The position numbers were made by a program, and so were the translations under genes. Source: Solitalea canadensis DSM 3403 (GTDB lineage Bacteria; Bacteroidota; Bacteroidia; Sphingobacteriales; Sphingobacteriaceae). Taken from it: DNA of 64,000 bases. The DNA lies in contig NC_017770.1 in assembly GCF_000242635.2 (NCBI RefSeq), positions 5,138,070 through 5,202,069 on the forward strand. Direction: 5' to 3'. Positions 1 to 7,376 of this stretch are shown here, one piece after another. Under the pieces are notes generated by a model, which had not been told where the DNA came from, did no database searches, and worked only from the letters and a program-made list of their open reading frames with translations. Every line of letters starts with the position of its first letter. Position 1 is the stretch's first letter.

Positions 1-50
1 ACTTTTACGTTTAATAATAGCTAGGTTATTCATCGTATCATCTGATGTTT

Positions 51-83
51 CAAAGATAAGTAAAAATTATTCTGAAAAACAAA
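51..83 (-). promoter_or_regulatory. Candidate promoter reading out of the window to the left
   Basis: On the minus strand a TTTG (complement of 80-83) is followed after 21 bases by TATCTTTG (complement of 51-58). This matches the Bacteroidota pattern TTTG-N19..21-TAnnTTTG. It would drive a gene starting to the left of position 1, which is not visible. The remaining bases up to about 104 carry nothing else recognisable. Confidence 0.35.
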
Positions 84-104
84 ATAATGTTTAAGTTGAG
101 GATA

Positions 105-135
105 CAAAAAAAGCTGCCCGGTTAGGAGCAGCTTT
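105..135 (-). terminator. Rho-independent terminator of the bacilliredoxin gene
   Basis: AAAGCTGC (110-117) pairs with GCAGCTTT (128-135) around a 10-base loop. On the minus strand the hairpin is followed by a T-tract (complement of the A-run from 105). It lies about 20 bases beyond the stop codon of the minus-strand gene. Confidence 0.75.
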
Positions 136-154
136 AGTATTAATTGATTTTCAA

Positions 155-565
155 TTAACAATATTGTTCGAAAGCCCCAATCAGGCTGTCGGCAATCATT
201 TGAGCCGGACGACCTTCAATATGATGACGCTCAATCATGTGTACTAATTTACCATCTTTAAATAAAGCCATTGATGGTGAAGATGGTGGATAAGGCAACA
301 TATATGAACGAGCTTTATCTACAGCTTCTTTTTCCATTCCAGCAAAAACAGTAACAATTTTAGTTGGTTTTTTTTCATTCTTAACAGCTAAACGTGCAGC
401 CGGACGAGCATTAGCAGCCGCGCAGCCACATACTGAATTTACAACAACGAAAACAGTTCCTTCAGAAGTGATCGCTTTTTCAACGTCTTCAGCAGTCATC
501 AACTGATCAAAGCCATCATTTGTTAATTCTTCGCGCATTGGCGCAACCATGTATTCTGGGTACAT
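155..565 (-). CDS. BrxA/BrxB family bacilliredoxin
   Basis: A 136-residue protein of the YphP/YqiW (BrxA/BrxB) family. Characterised members have a thioredoxin-like fold and remove bacillithiol from mixed disulfides on cytoplasmic proteins after oxidative stress. The diagnostic CGC motif is at C46-G-C48, in the context VNSVCGCAAANARP, directly after the first hydrophobic strand. Length matches the family. The ATG at 565 gives the conserved beginning MYPEYMVAPM. A TAnnTTTG box (TAATTTTG, complement of 589-596) lies 23 bases upstream. The gene is monocistronic, with its own terminator at 105-135 and a divergent cardiolipin synthase upstream. The CGC motif and length make the family call strong. 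Whether this organism makes bacillithiol cannot be told from the window. Confidence 0.92.
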   Translation of the reverse strand: MYPEYMVAPMREELTNDGFDQLMTAEDVEKAITSEGTVFVVVNSVCGCAAANARPAARLAVKNEKKPTKIVTVFAGMEKEAVDKARSYMLPYPPSSPSMALFKDGKLVHMIERHHIEGRPAQMIADSLIGAFEQYC

Positions 566-714
566 AATTTATTTGTCTGATTAGTTTGCAAAATTATAAG
601 TAATAACCCAAACTTTAAACAATTGTTTTGTTAAATGTTTAGATAAGTGAAAGGTAGACATCATTAGTTGATTGATTCTATTCCCTTAACGAACGTTTTG
701 TTCTTAATTTTCTA

Positions 715-2229
715 ATGCTGATTTTGGCATATTATTTCATATGCCTTATGTTCTATCTGGATTTACTGTTTGTTTTTTCTGATGAATTCTCCATTGCTAC
801 GTTTATACTGGGTATTGCTTACCTTGCTGCTTTTTTTGTTTCCGTTTTAGTAATTTCTGAGAATAGAAATCCTTCAAAAACGCTTGCCTATTTGCTGCTG
901 TTCTTTTTGCTCCCCTACATTGGTATCCTTATTTACTATGCTTTTGGAGAGAATTACCGTAAGAAAAAACTCTATAGGTTAAAAGCCCGTGAGGATAAGA
1001 AACTTCAAAAGCAGATCAATAATTACGTGTATAAGCTATCGGAAGATAATCTTCGGGAAAATGCAAACGAGTTACAGCATTATGAACGATTGGTCCGTTT
1101 GTTAACCTATGATGGCCGGTTGCCACTTACAAGTAATAACAAGGTTTCGTTATTAATTAATGGTGACGAAAAGTTTGATGCGCTTTTCCGGTCGCTGGAG
1201 GAAGCCAGGCATCATATTCACTTAGAATATTATATTGTTGAAGAAGGCCTCATTGTGGATAAGCTTTTCGCGATTTTGGAACGAAAAGCTTCTGAAGGCA
1301 TAGAGATTCGATTTATCTACGACGATTTTGGTTGTTCACTCAGTCGTAAGTTTTTAAAACGCATAACAAATGCAGGAATAAAAGCCATTCCTTTTTATAA
1401 AATACACATTCCGTTTTTGTCGAATAGACAAAACTATCGTGATCACCGAAAAATAGCAGTTATTGATGGACGCGTGGGTTTTGTGGGAGGGATCAATATT
1501 TCGGATAAATACCAGAATAACGGAACTAATAATAAATTATTCTGGCGTGATACGCACCTTAAAATAAAAGGTGATGCAGTAACCGAGTTGCAATTAGTTT
1601 TTGCGTTGAACTGGAGTTTTTGCAGCGGCGAAGATTTATTCTTTAAATCAGTATACTTTCCCAATTATAAAGCTTCTGCAGAGCAGATGGTGCAGATTGC
1701 AGTGAGCGGTCCCGATTCAGATCGCGCAAGTATAATGTTAAGCTATCTTTCTGCAATAAACCAGGCGAAATCTTGCATTTACATTACAACACCTTATTTT
1801 ATTCCAAATGAAAGTATTGTGAATGCCTTAAAAAATGCGGCCTTAAGTAAGCTGGATGTACGATTGCTGGTTCCCGGAATTTCTGATTCACGCTTTGTAA
1901 ATGCGGCATCTCAATCCTATTATGAAGAATTATTGGAATGCGGAGTTCGTGTTTTTCGTTATCAGAAAGGGTTTGTGCATGCCAAAACTATGGTTATAGA
2001 TGATTTGATCTCTATGGTAGGAACAGCCAATATGGATATCAGAAGTTTTGATCTCAATTTTGAAGTCAATGCCATTGTATTTGATGAGCAGATCAATCAT
2101 CAATTAAAAATGGCATTTATTGAAGACCTTTCACATAGCAAAGAAATAACTACCGCTTATTGGCAAAAGCGCCGTCGATTAAAACATTTTTATGAATCGT
2201 TATGCAGATTGCTCTCACCTGTATTATAA
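715..2229 (+). CDS. cls: Cardiolipin synthase (PLD family)
   Basis: A 504-residue inner-membrane enzyme of the phospholipase D superfamily that condenses two phosphatidylglycerols into cardiolipin plus glycerol. Two hydrophobic segments lie at about residues 1-75, with the PLDc_N-type context around SENRNPSKTLAYLLL. The two HxKxxxxD catalytic motifs are present: H244-R-K-(4)-D followed by GRVGFVGG, and H422-A-K-(4)-D followed by the GTANMD context. Length is normal for ClsA-type enzymes. The start at 715 puts the first membrane segment at the extreme N-terminus. The stop at 2229 is 12 bases from the next ATG, so the two genes are probably co-transcribed. I see no degeneration of key residues. 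Confidence 0.95.
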   Translation: MLILAYYFICLMFYLDLLFVFSDEFSIATFILGIAYLAAFFVSVLVISENRNPSKTLAYLLLFFLLPYIGILIYYAFGENYRKKKLYRLKAREDKKLQKQINNYVYKLSEDNLRENANELQHYERLVRLLTYDGRLPLTSNNKVSLLINGDEKFDALFRSLEEARHHIHLEYYIVEEGLIVDKLFAILERKASEGIEIRFIYDDFGCSLSRKFLKRITNAGIKAIPFYKIHIPFLSNRQNYRDHRKIAVIDGRVGFVGGINISDKYQNNGTNNKLFWRDTHLKIKGDAVTELQLVFALNWSFCSGEDLFFKSVYFPNYKASAEQMVQIAVSGPDSDRASIMLSYLSAINQAKSCIYITTPYFIPNESIVNALKNAALSKLDVRLLVPGISDSRFVNAASQSYYEELLECGVRVFRYQKGFVHAKTMVIDDLISMVGTANMDIRSFDLNFEVNAIVFDEQINHQLKMAFIEDLSHSKEITTAYWQKRRRLKHFYESLCRLLSPVL

Positions 2230-2241
2230 AAGTTGTTGATT

Positions 2242-2595
2242 ATGAAACCTAAAGAAATAGTTGAAAAATGGGTGCGAGCATTTAATGATGCAGATGTGAA
2301 TACCCTTTTAAGTCTATATGCAGATAATGCAATAAATCATCAGGTTGCTAATGAGCCGATTGTCGGAAAGGAATCAATTCGAAAAATGTTTAATGAGGAG
2401 TTTGGAAGAGCCAAGATGGTTTGTAATGTTGAGAATATATTTGAGGATGGTGAGTGGGCTATTTTAGAATGGAAAGATCCTTTGGGTTTGCGGGGATGTG
2501 GTTTTTTCTTTGTCGTAGATGATAAAATCAGGTTTCAACGCGGATATTGGGATAAACTGTCTTTTCTAAAGTTGTATAGTTTGGGCACCGATTAA
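2242..2595 (+). CDS. NTF2-like / SnoaL-like domain protein
   Basis: A protein of 117 residues with the cone-shaped NTF2/SnoaL-like fold pattern: an N-terminal helix (KEIVEKWVRAFNDADVNTLL), the YADNA turn, a GKESIRKMF helix and then strands rich in aromatics (WAILEWKDP, GCGFFFVVDD, QRGYWDKL). Such proteins are small cytosolic ligand-binding proteins or isomerase-like enzymes; no specific substrate can be named. I prefer the ATG at 2242 over the in-frame TTG at 2233, which would only add three residues. The gene sits 12 bases after the cardiolipin synthase stop and is probably in its operon. It ends just before the promoter of the flavoprotein. Confidence 0.75.
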   Translation: MKPKEIVEKWVRAFNDADVNTLLSLYADNAINHQVANEPIVGKESIRKMFNEEFGRAKMVCNVENIFEDGEWAILEWKDPLGLRGCGFFFVVDDKIRFQRGYWDKLSFLKLYSLGTD

Positions 2596-2598
2596 AAT

Positions 2599-2623
2599 AT
2601 TAATGCAATATTGTTGCATTAAT
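2599..2623. repeat. Perfect inverted repeat over a promoter (operator candidate)
   Basis: ATTAATGCAA (2599-2608) and TTGCATTAAT (2614-2623) are perfect 10-base arms around a 5-base centre. There is no following T-run, so this is not a terminator for the preceding gene. It overlaps the -33 part of the candidate promoter of the following flavoprotein, which is the expected place for a dimeric repressor site. The regulator is not identifiable in this window. Confidence 0.6.
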
Positions 2624-2642
2624 AAAATCTTGTTTATTTTTG
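2611..2642 (+). promoter_or_regulatory. Candidate promoter of the thioredoxin-reductase-like gene
   Basis: TTG at 2611-2613 and TATTTTTG at 2635-2642 are 21 bases apart, matching the Bacteroidota promoter pattern. The -7 box ends only four bases before the ATG at 2647, so a start seven or so bases downstream would give an almost leaderless transcript. The upstream half is inside the inverted repeat at 2599-2623. Confidence 0.5.
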
Positions 2643-2646
2643 CTTT

Positions 2647-3564
2647 ATGAAAAATGAAGGAAAATTTGATGTTATTATTATAGGAGGAAGTTATGCGGGC
2701 TTATCGGCCGCTATGGCCTTAGGCAGATCCTTAAGAAAAGTATTAATAATTGATGGTGGAAAGCCCTGCAACCGACAGACACCTCACTCTCACAATTTCA
2801 TTACTCACGATGGAGAAACTCCAGCTAACATCTCCAAGAAAGCGAAGGTGCAAGTGCTAAACTATCCGACAGTAAATTGCATAACCGACCATGTGCTACA
2901 GGTTGAAGGAGAAAATAACGATTTTACTATTAGAACGCAGTCGGGAGGGTTTTATCAAGGGGCTAAACTTATTTTTGCAACCGGAATGAAGGATGATTTT
3001 CCTGCGATTCCAGGCTTTTCCGATTGTTGGGGAATATCGGTGTTACATTGCCCTTATTGCCATGGTTATGAAGTTCGCCACGAAAAGATTGCTATCATTT
3101 CAAATGGTAGCGACGCTTTCGAAATGGTAAAGCTAATAAGTAATTGGTCTCCAAAGCTAACGCTGATCACTAATGGCTCATCTACATTAAGTGAGGATCA
3201 GGCATTGAAACTTCAGGAGTTGGCGATCCTGGTTATTGAAAAAGAAATTAAGGAAATCACCCATGAAAATGGCTATGTTAAGGATATCGTATTCTCTGAT
3301 AATTCTTCACATGAAACGGTTGCCATTTTTGCACGACCTAAAATAAGTCAGCATGACACTCTTCCACAGCAACTATCTTGTGAATTAACTGAAAGCGGAT
3401 TAATAAAAGTTGATGATTTTCAACGAACCACAGTAGCAGGTGTGTATGCAGCAGGGGATTGTGCTTCTTTATTTCGATCAGTTTCTTCAGCAGTTGCCGC
3501 AGGAAACAAAGCAGGGGCGCTTGTTAATAAAGAATTGATAGACGAGTATTTTTGGAGGAACTAA
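2647..3564 (+). CDS. Thioredoxin-reductase-like NAD(P)/FAD oxidoreductase
   Basis: A 305-residue flavoprotein of the low-molecular-weight thioredoxin reductase family. An FAD-binding dinucleotide fold starts at residue 8 (VIIIGGSYAGLSAA). The redox pair is C135-P-Y-C138 followed by HGYE. The closing FAD motif is VYAAGDCA near residue 265. The CPYCHG variant differs from the CATCDG of classical TrxB and is common in related reductases whose partner is unknown. The second nucleotide-binding segment (about 145-170) lacks a clean GxGxxG: it reads IAIISNGSDAFEM. NAD(P)H use is therefore uncertain. The gene has its own promoter with an overlapping palindrome and is followed by ahcY after 91 bases. 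It could reduce a thioredoxin-like partner or act as a small-molecule disulfide oxidoreductase. Confidence 0.85.
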   Translation: MKNEGKFDVIIIGGSYAGLSAAMALGRSLRKVLIIDGGKPCNRQTPHSHNFITHDGETPANISKKAKVQVLNYPTVNCITDHVLQVEGENNDFTIRTQSGGFYQGAKLIFATGMKDDFPAIPGFSDCWGISVLHCPYCHGYEVRHEKIAIISNGSDAFEMVKLISNWSPKLTLITNGSSTLSEDQALKLQELAILVIEKEIKEITHENGYVKDIVFSDNSSHETVAIFARPKISQHDTLPQQLSCELTESGLIKVDDFQRTTVAGVYAAGDCASLFRSVSSAVAAGNKAGALVNKELIDEYFWRN

Positions 3565-3629
3565 CATTGCAGCTAAATGAATTAAGCCGACACAGTGAGC
3601 TTGTATTCCATTTTTATCTCACTTATGCG

Positions 3630-3637
3630 TAACTTTG
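3630..3637 (+). promoter_or_regulatory. -7 box upstream of ahcY
   Basis: TAACTTTG fits TAnnTTTG and lies 18 bases before the ATG at 3656. No TTG is found at the usual -33 distance. The box contains the TTG at 3635 that could otherwise be read as an upstream start, which argues that translation begins at 3656. Confidence 0.45.
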
Positions 3638-3655
3638 CAAAAAATTTATAGTAGT

Positions 3656-4984
3656 ATGTCAACTATCAGTAAATCAAAGATCGATTTTAGTTTGCCTTAT
3701 AAGGTAAAAGATATGTCGCTGGCAGAATGGGGCCGTAAAGAAATTGAATTAGCAGAAGCTGAAATGCCGGGTTTAATGGCACTTCGTTCAGAGTATGGTG
3801 ATTCAAAACCTTTGAAAGGTGCTCGTGTTGCAGGTTGTTTGCACATGACCATTCAAACAGCAGTTTTAATTGAAACATTGGTTCATTTAGGAGCTGAAGT
3901 TCGTTGGAGTTCATGTAACATCTTCTCAACGCAAGATCATGCTGCTGCTGCAATTGCTGCTGCTGGTGTTCCTGTATTTGCCTGGAAAGGGATGAATGCT
4001 CAGGAATTTGACTGGTGTATCGAACAAACGTTATTCTTCGGTTCGGAAGATAAGCCGTTAAATATGATCCTTGATGATGGTGGTGATTTAACCAATATGG
4101 TATTTGACGTTTATCCTGAATTGATTCCTAACATTAAAGGTCTTTCAGAAGAAACTACTACCGGAGTTCACCGTTTACATGAGCGCATGAAAAACGGAAC
4201 TTTATACATGCCAGCAATCAACGTTAATGATTCAGTAACCAAGTCTAAATTTGACAATAAATATGGTTGTCGCGAATCATTAGTAGATGCGATCCGTCGC
4301 GCTACTGATGTAATGTTGGCTGGTAAAGTAGCTGTTGTAGCTGGTTACGGCGATGTGGGTAAAGGTTCTGCCGAATCTTTAAGCTCTGCGGGTGTTCGTG
4401 TAATCGTAACCGAAATCGATCCTATTTGTGCATTACAAGCAGCAATGGAAGGCTACGAGGTTAAGAAAATGAAAGATGCTGTTAAGGAAGCGGATATCGT
4501 GGTAACTGCGACTGGTAACTTTAATATTGTAACTGGTGAGCATTTCAAATCATTAAAAGACAAAGCCATTGTATGTAACATTGGTCACTTTGATAATGAA
4601 ATTGATATGGCTTGGTTAAATAAAAACTATGGCAACACTAAAATTGAAATCAAACCTCAGGTAGATAAATATACTATCGATGGTAATGATGTTATAGTGT
4701 TGGCCGAAGGCCGTTTAGTAAACTTAGGTTGTGCTACCGGACACCCTTCGTTTGTAATGTCAAACTCGTTTACTAACCAAACATTAGCTCAATTAGAGTT
4801 ATGGTTACAGGCAGATAAATACGAAAACAAGGTATATACTTTGCCTAAACATTTGGATGAAAAAGTAGCGCGTTTACATTTAGCTAAAATTGGTGTTGTA
4901 TTAGATGAACTAACAGCTGAACAGGCTGCTTATATCGGTGTTGAAGTATCTGGTCCATTTAAACCAGAGGCTTACCGTTACTAA
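3656..4984 (+). CDS. ahcY: Adenosylhomocysteinase
   Basis: A 442-residue cytosolic NAD-dependent enzyme that hydrolyses S-adenosylhomocysteine to adenosine and homocysteine, clearing the product inhibitor of SAM-dependent methyltransferases. Family signatures are clear: [11 protein letters not shown] near the N-terminus, [16 protein letters not shown], the NAD-binding segment [15 protein letters not shown], and the C-terminal [10 protein letters not shown] tail required at the subunit interface. Length is as expected. I start at ATG 3656 because the longer TTG reading runs through a promoter box and lacks homology-like sequence. The gene stands alone and ends in a strong terminator. The codon pattern (many GTT, GCT, AAA) looks like that of a highly expressed gene. 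Confidence 0.97.
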   Translation: MSTISKSKIDFSLPYKVKDMSLAEWGRKEIELAEAEMPGLMALRSEYGDSKPLKGARVAGCLHMTIQTAVLIETLVHLGAEVRWSSCNIFSTQDHAAAAIAAAGVPVFAWKGMNAQEFDWCIEQTLFFGSEDKPLNMILDDGGDLTNMVFDVYPELIPNIKGLSEETTTGVHRLHERMKNGTLYMPAINVNDSVTKSKFDNKYGCRESLVDAIRRATDVMLAGKVAVVAGYGDVGKGSAESLSSAGVRVIVTEIDPICALQAAMEGYEVKKMKDAVKEADIVVTATGNFNIVTGEHFKSLKDKAIVCNIGHFDNEIDMAWLNKNYGNTKIEIKPQVDKYTIDGNDVIVLAEGRLVNLGCATGHPSFVMSNSFTNQTLAQLELWLQADKYENKVYTLPKHLDEKVARLHLAKIGVVLDELTAEQAAYIGVEVSGPFKPEAYRY

Positions 4985-5009
4985 GAAGAAAAACTAATCA
5001 TAAATATAG

Positions 5010-5043
5010 ATCCGTCCCGGCTCAGTCGGGACGGATTTTTTTT
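5010..5043 (+). terminator. Strong rho-independent terminator of ahcY
   Basis: ATCCGTCCCG (5010-5019) and CGGGACGGAT (5027-5036) form a perfect 10-base-pair stem with a 7-base loop, followed by a run of T to 5043. The stem words resemble those of the terminator after gcvP. Confidence 0.95.
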
Positions 5044-5393
5044 GCCCATAACTTTGCCAAAGAACTTTAGTATTCCGGGCGTTTTGATAAAATGAAAAAA
5101 GATCGAATTGAATAGTTATATGTGTTTCTCGAATAGAAGATAATTAAAATAGGGTGTTCCTTTGCATTGTAGATCATAAAACACTAAAGCTTCATCTGTT
5201 AGCCTTCTGTTTAAATTTACTTACTCTCTAAAACAACAAAAAATAGATTTAACAGATGAAGGTTTCAAAATTCTACTTCTTTTCATAGTATAAATCGGCA
5301 ATGGGCAGTTTTGAATAAGCTGTCCTTTGTTATTTATAGTCGAAGTGAAGGAATAAACGAATTCGGTTGAAAAATGTTTTTTTCGAATAGTAG
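5044..5393. other. Gene-free AT-rich stretch
   Basis: Between the ahcY terminator and the TPR gene there is no plausible coding frame on either strand. The only structure found is a widely spaced 12-base inverted repeat (5190-5201 and 5250-5261). No tRNA-like or riboswitch-like arrangement was recognised. Confidence 0.5.
5190..5261. repeat. Spaced 12-base inverted repeat
   Basis: CTTCATCTGTTA (5190-5201) and its exact complement TAACAGATGAAG (5250-5261) are separated by 48 AT-rich bases. It lies in the gap upstream of the TPR gene. It could be the stem of a long-looped RNA, two half-sites of a DNA-looping operator, or a remnant of an element with inverted ends. No function is assigned. Confidence 0.45.
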
Positions 5394-5846
5394 TTGAGAA
5401 TTGATGTGTTTACTTTGGTATATATCCAAACAACATCTATGACATTAGTTGTACTTAGAACTCTAACGCCAGAAAATAATGGTGTTTACCTTCCGGAATG
5501 CATTAACGCATTAAATCTTGAAATAGAATGTGAAAATGCCATACAAAAAGCAGACGACGAGGCTAATATCAATATGGCTATCGTAAACGAAATGCTGGGA
5601 GATCACTACTTTGATAGAAATGATTTCGAGAAAAGTTTAGTTTATTATAAGGAAGCGTTGGATTTATTTGGCAGCTCAATTAATCCTTCATTGTTTCTGA
5701 ATATCGGTAAGTGCTATTACTCCATTGGTATTATTAATAAAGCCGAAGACTATCTTTTTCTAGCATTTAACATGTCTGGTGGTTGTATAATAAAGGGAAA
5801 TGAGCAATATTTCTCCTTTCTGATGAGCAAAACTCAAATTGCCTAA
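5394..5846 (+). CDS. Small TPR-repeat protein
   Basis: Up to 150 residues. Two tetratricopeptide-like units are visible: one around residues 62-95 (MLGDHYFDRNDFEKSLVYY then KEALDLFG) and one around 98-130 (PSLFLNIGKCYYSIGIINKA then EDYLFLAF). TPR units are protein-binding helical hairpins, so the product may be an adaptor, but no enzymatic domain is present. The frame opens at a TTG (5394); the first ATG is at 5439 (MTLVVLR). The true start is uncertain and the N-terminal 20 residues may not be translated. It stands alone between two terminators. It may also be a remnant of a longer TPR protein. Confidence 0.6.
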   Translation: MRIDVFTLVYIQTTSMTLVVLRTLTPENNGVYLPECINALNLEIECENAIQKADDEANINMAIVNEMLGDHYFDRNDFEKSLVYYKEALDLFGSSINPSLFLNIGKCYYSIGIINKAEDYLFLAFNMSGGCIIKGNEQYFSFLMSKTQIA

Positions 5847-5900
5847 CTGTAAAATATAGATTTTATTCGCAATAGATTCATTAATTGTAGTAAGCAAGAA

Positions 5901-5925
5901 AGCCCTCAGGCATTGCCTTTGGGCT
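5901..5925. terminator. Hairpin between convergent TPR gene and aceA
   Basis: AGCCC (5901-5905) pairs with GGGCT (5921-5925), with an inner AGGC/GCCT stem (5908-5911 and 5915-5918). It lies between the stop codons of two convergent genes and is flanked by short A- and T-rich tracts. A weak bidirectional terminator is the likeliest reading. Confidence 0.5.
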
Positions 5926-5955
5926 TCTCTATTTGTATATTGATTGGTTAACTAA

Positions 5956-7239
5956 TTAATGAAACTGCTCTTCTTCCGTCGAACCTTTTAAAGCAGTTGT
6001 TGATGCAACGCCATTCATTATCGTATTTTGAACTTCATCAAAATAGCCTGTTCCAACGAACGCCTGATGTTTTACGGCCCTGAATCCGTGATTATCTTGT
6101 AAAGCAAATTCACGCTGTTGCAATTCAGAGAATCCTAGCATACCCTTTTCTTTATAAGATAAAGCAAGCTCAAACATCGCCGTATTTAGGGCATGGAATC
6201 CTGCAAGGGTAATAAATTGAAATTTGTACCCCATATCGGCTAATTGCTCACGAAAACTGAACATCGTTTTTTCATCCAGATTTTTCTTCCAGTTAAAAGA
6301 TGGCGAGCAGTTATAAGCCAACATCTGGTCAGGGTATTCTGCTTTAATAGCCTGAGCAAATTCACGTGCTTGCCCGATGTCAGGTTTTGATGTTTCACAC
6401 CAGACAAGATCTGCATAAGGTGCATAAGATAAGCCCCTGTTAATTGCTTGTTCAATTCCGGCTTTTACTTTAAAGAAACCCTCAGAGGTTCTTTCTGCTG
6501 AAGAAATAAATGCAAGATCGCGTTCATCGCAATCACTTGTTATTAATGTAGCAGCATCAGCATCTGTGCGAGCTACCAAAACAGTAGGAATGCCCATCAC
6601 ATCAGATGCTAATCGGGCAGCATTTAACTTAGCTATAAATTCTCCTGTAGGAACCAATACCTTACCTCCCATATGGCCACATTTTTTTGCAGACGCTAAC
6701 TGGTCTTCAAAATGTACACCTGCAGCACCTGCCTCAATCATCGATTTCATCAATTCAAAGGCATTCAGGTTACCTCCAAATCCAGCCTCTGCATCGGCAA
6801 CTATAGGAGCCAGCCAATGCACATCGTCACGACCTTCCATTGTTTGAATCTGGTCGGCACGTAGCAGCGCATTATTAATCCGTTTTACTACACTGGGAAC
6901 GCTATTAGCAGGATAGAGACTTTGGTCCGGGTACATTTCGCCAGATAAGTTGGCATCCGCAGCCACCTGCCATCCACTTAAATAAATTGCTTTTAATCCT
7001 GCCTGCACTTCTTGAATGGCCTGATTCCCCGTTAATGCTCCTAATGCCGAAACATAAGGATCTTCGTTTAATAATTTCCATAAGCGATCTGCACCCAGTC
7101 GTGCCAAACTATATTCAATAGTTACGCTGCCTGCAAGTTTTAGTACTTGTTCGGCTGTATAACTCCTTTTTACACCTTTCCATCTTGCATGGGTTGCCCA
7201 GTGCGCTGCTAGTTGTTGCGCCTTTTCTATATTCTTCAT
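5956..7239 (-). CDS. aceA: Isocitrate lyase
   Basis: A 427-residue enzyme of the isocitrate lyase/PEP mutase superfamily that splits isocitrate into glyoxylate and succinate, the first step of the glyoxylate shunt. The catalytic signature KKC187[11 protein letters not shown] is intact. Also visible are the [10 protein letters not shown] segment, the metal-binding EAGFGG loop, and TDADAATLI. Length matches the short bacterial form (E. coli AceA is 434). The start at 7239 yields the usual amphipathic N-terminus. It lies downstream of aceB in the same orientation, separated by about 127 bases that carry unusual repeats (7249-7376), so they may be one transcript or separately controlled. Regulation by the adjacent ScfR-type regulator is inferred. 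Confidence 0.97.
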   Translation of the reverse strand: MKNIEKAQQLAAHWATHARWKGVKRSYTAEQVLKLAGSVTIEYSLARLGADRLWKLLNEDPYVSALGALTGNQAIQEVQAGLKAIYLSGWQVAADANLSGEMYPDQSLYPANSVPSVVKRINNALLRADQIQTMEGRDDVHWLAPIVADAEAGFGGNLNAFELMKSMIEAGAAGVHFEDQLASAKKCGHMGGKVLVPTGEFIAKLNAARLASDVMGIPTVLVARTDADAATLITSDCDERDLAFISSAERTSEGFFKVKAGIEQAINRGLSYAPYADLVWCETSKPDIGQAREFAQAIKAEYPDQMLAYNCSPSFNWKKNLDEKTMFSFREQLADMGYKFQFITLAGFHALNTAMFELALSYKEKGMLGFSELQQREFALQDNHGFRAVKHQAFVGTGYFDEVQNTIMNGVASTTALKGSTEEEQFH

Positions 7240-7248
7240 GATTTATTG

Positions 7249-7324
7249 GATTACACTGATTAATTTGTTGATTACACCGATTAGGATGTGATTACATTGA
7301 TTTACCGTTTAATTACACCGATTA
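7249..7324. repeat. Four ATTACACYGATTA-type direct repeats at 20-21-base spacing
   Basis: Copies of the word ATTACACCGATTA and close variants begin at about 7250, 7271, 7291 and 7312. The spacings of 21, 20 and 21 bases are close to two DNA helical turns. They fill the gap between the aceB stop and the aceA start. The complement of the same word recurs at 51975-51987 between galE and rfbB, so this may be a dispersed intergenic repeat rather than a dedicated operator array. Confidence 0.7.
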
Positions 7325-7336
7325 GTTAATACCATG

Positions 7337-7376
7337 AACTATGATCCATCAACTATGATCCATCAACTATGAACTA
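7337..7376. repeat. Tandem 14-base repeat at the aceB 3' end
   Basis: AACTATGATCCATC occurs at 7337-7350 and 7351-7364, followed by a partial third copy (AACTATGAACTA, 7365-7376). The third unit overlaps the aceB stop codon and last residues, suggesting the repeat has expanded into or formed the end of the coding region. Confidence 0.8.

Noticed and set aside
4985..5393. Possible SAH or other riboswitch or tRNA near ahcY
   Set aside because: Only the terminator and one spaced inverted repeat are present; no aptamer-like or cloverleaf pattern was found.
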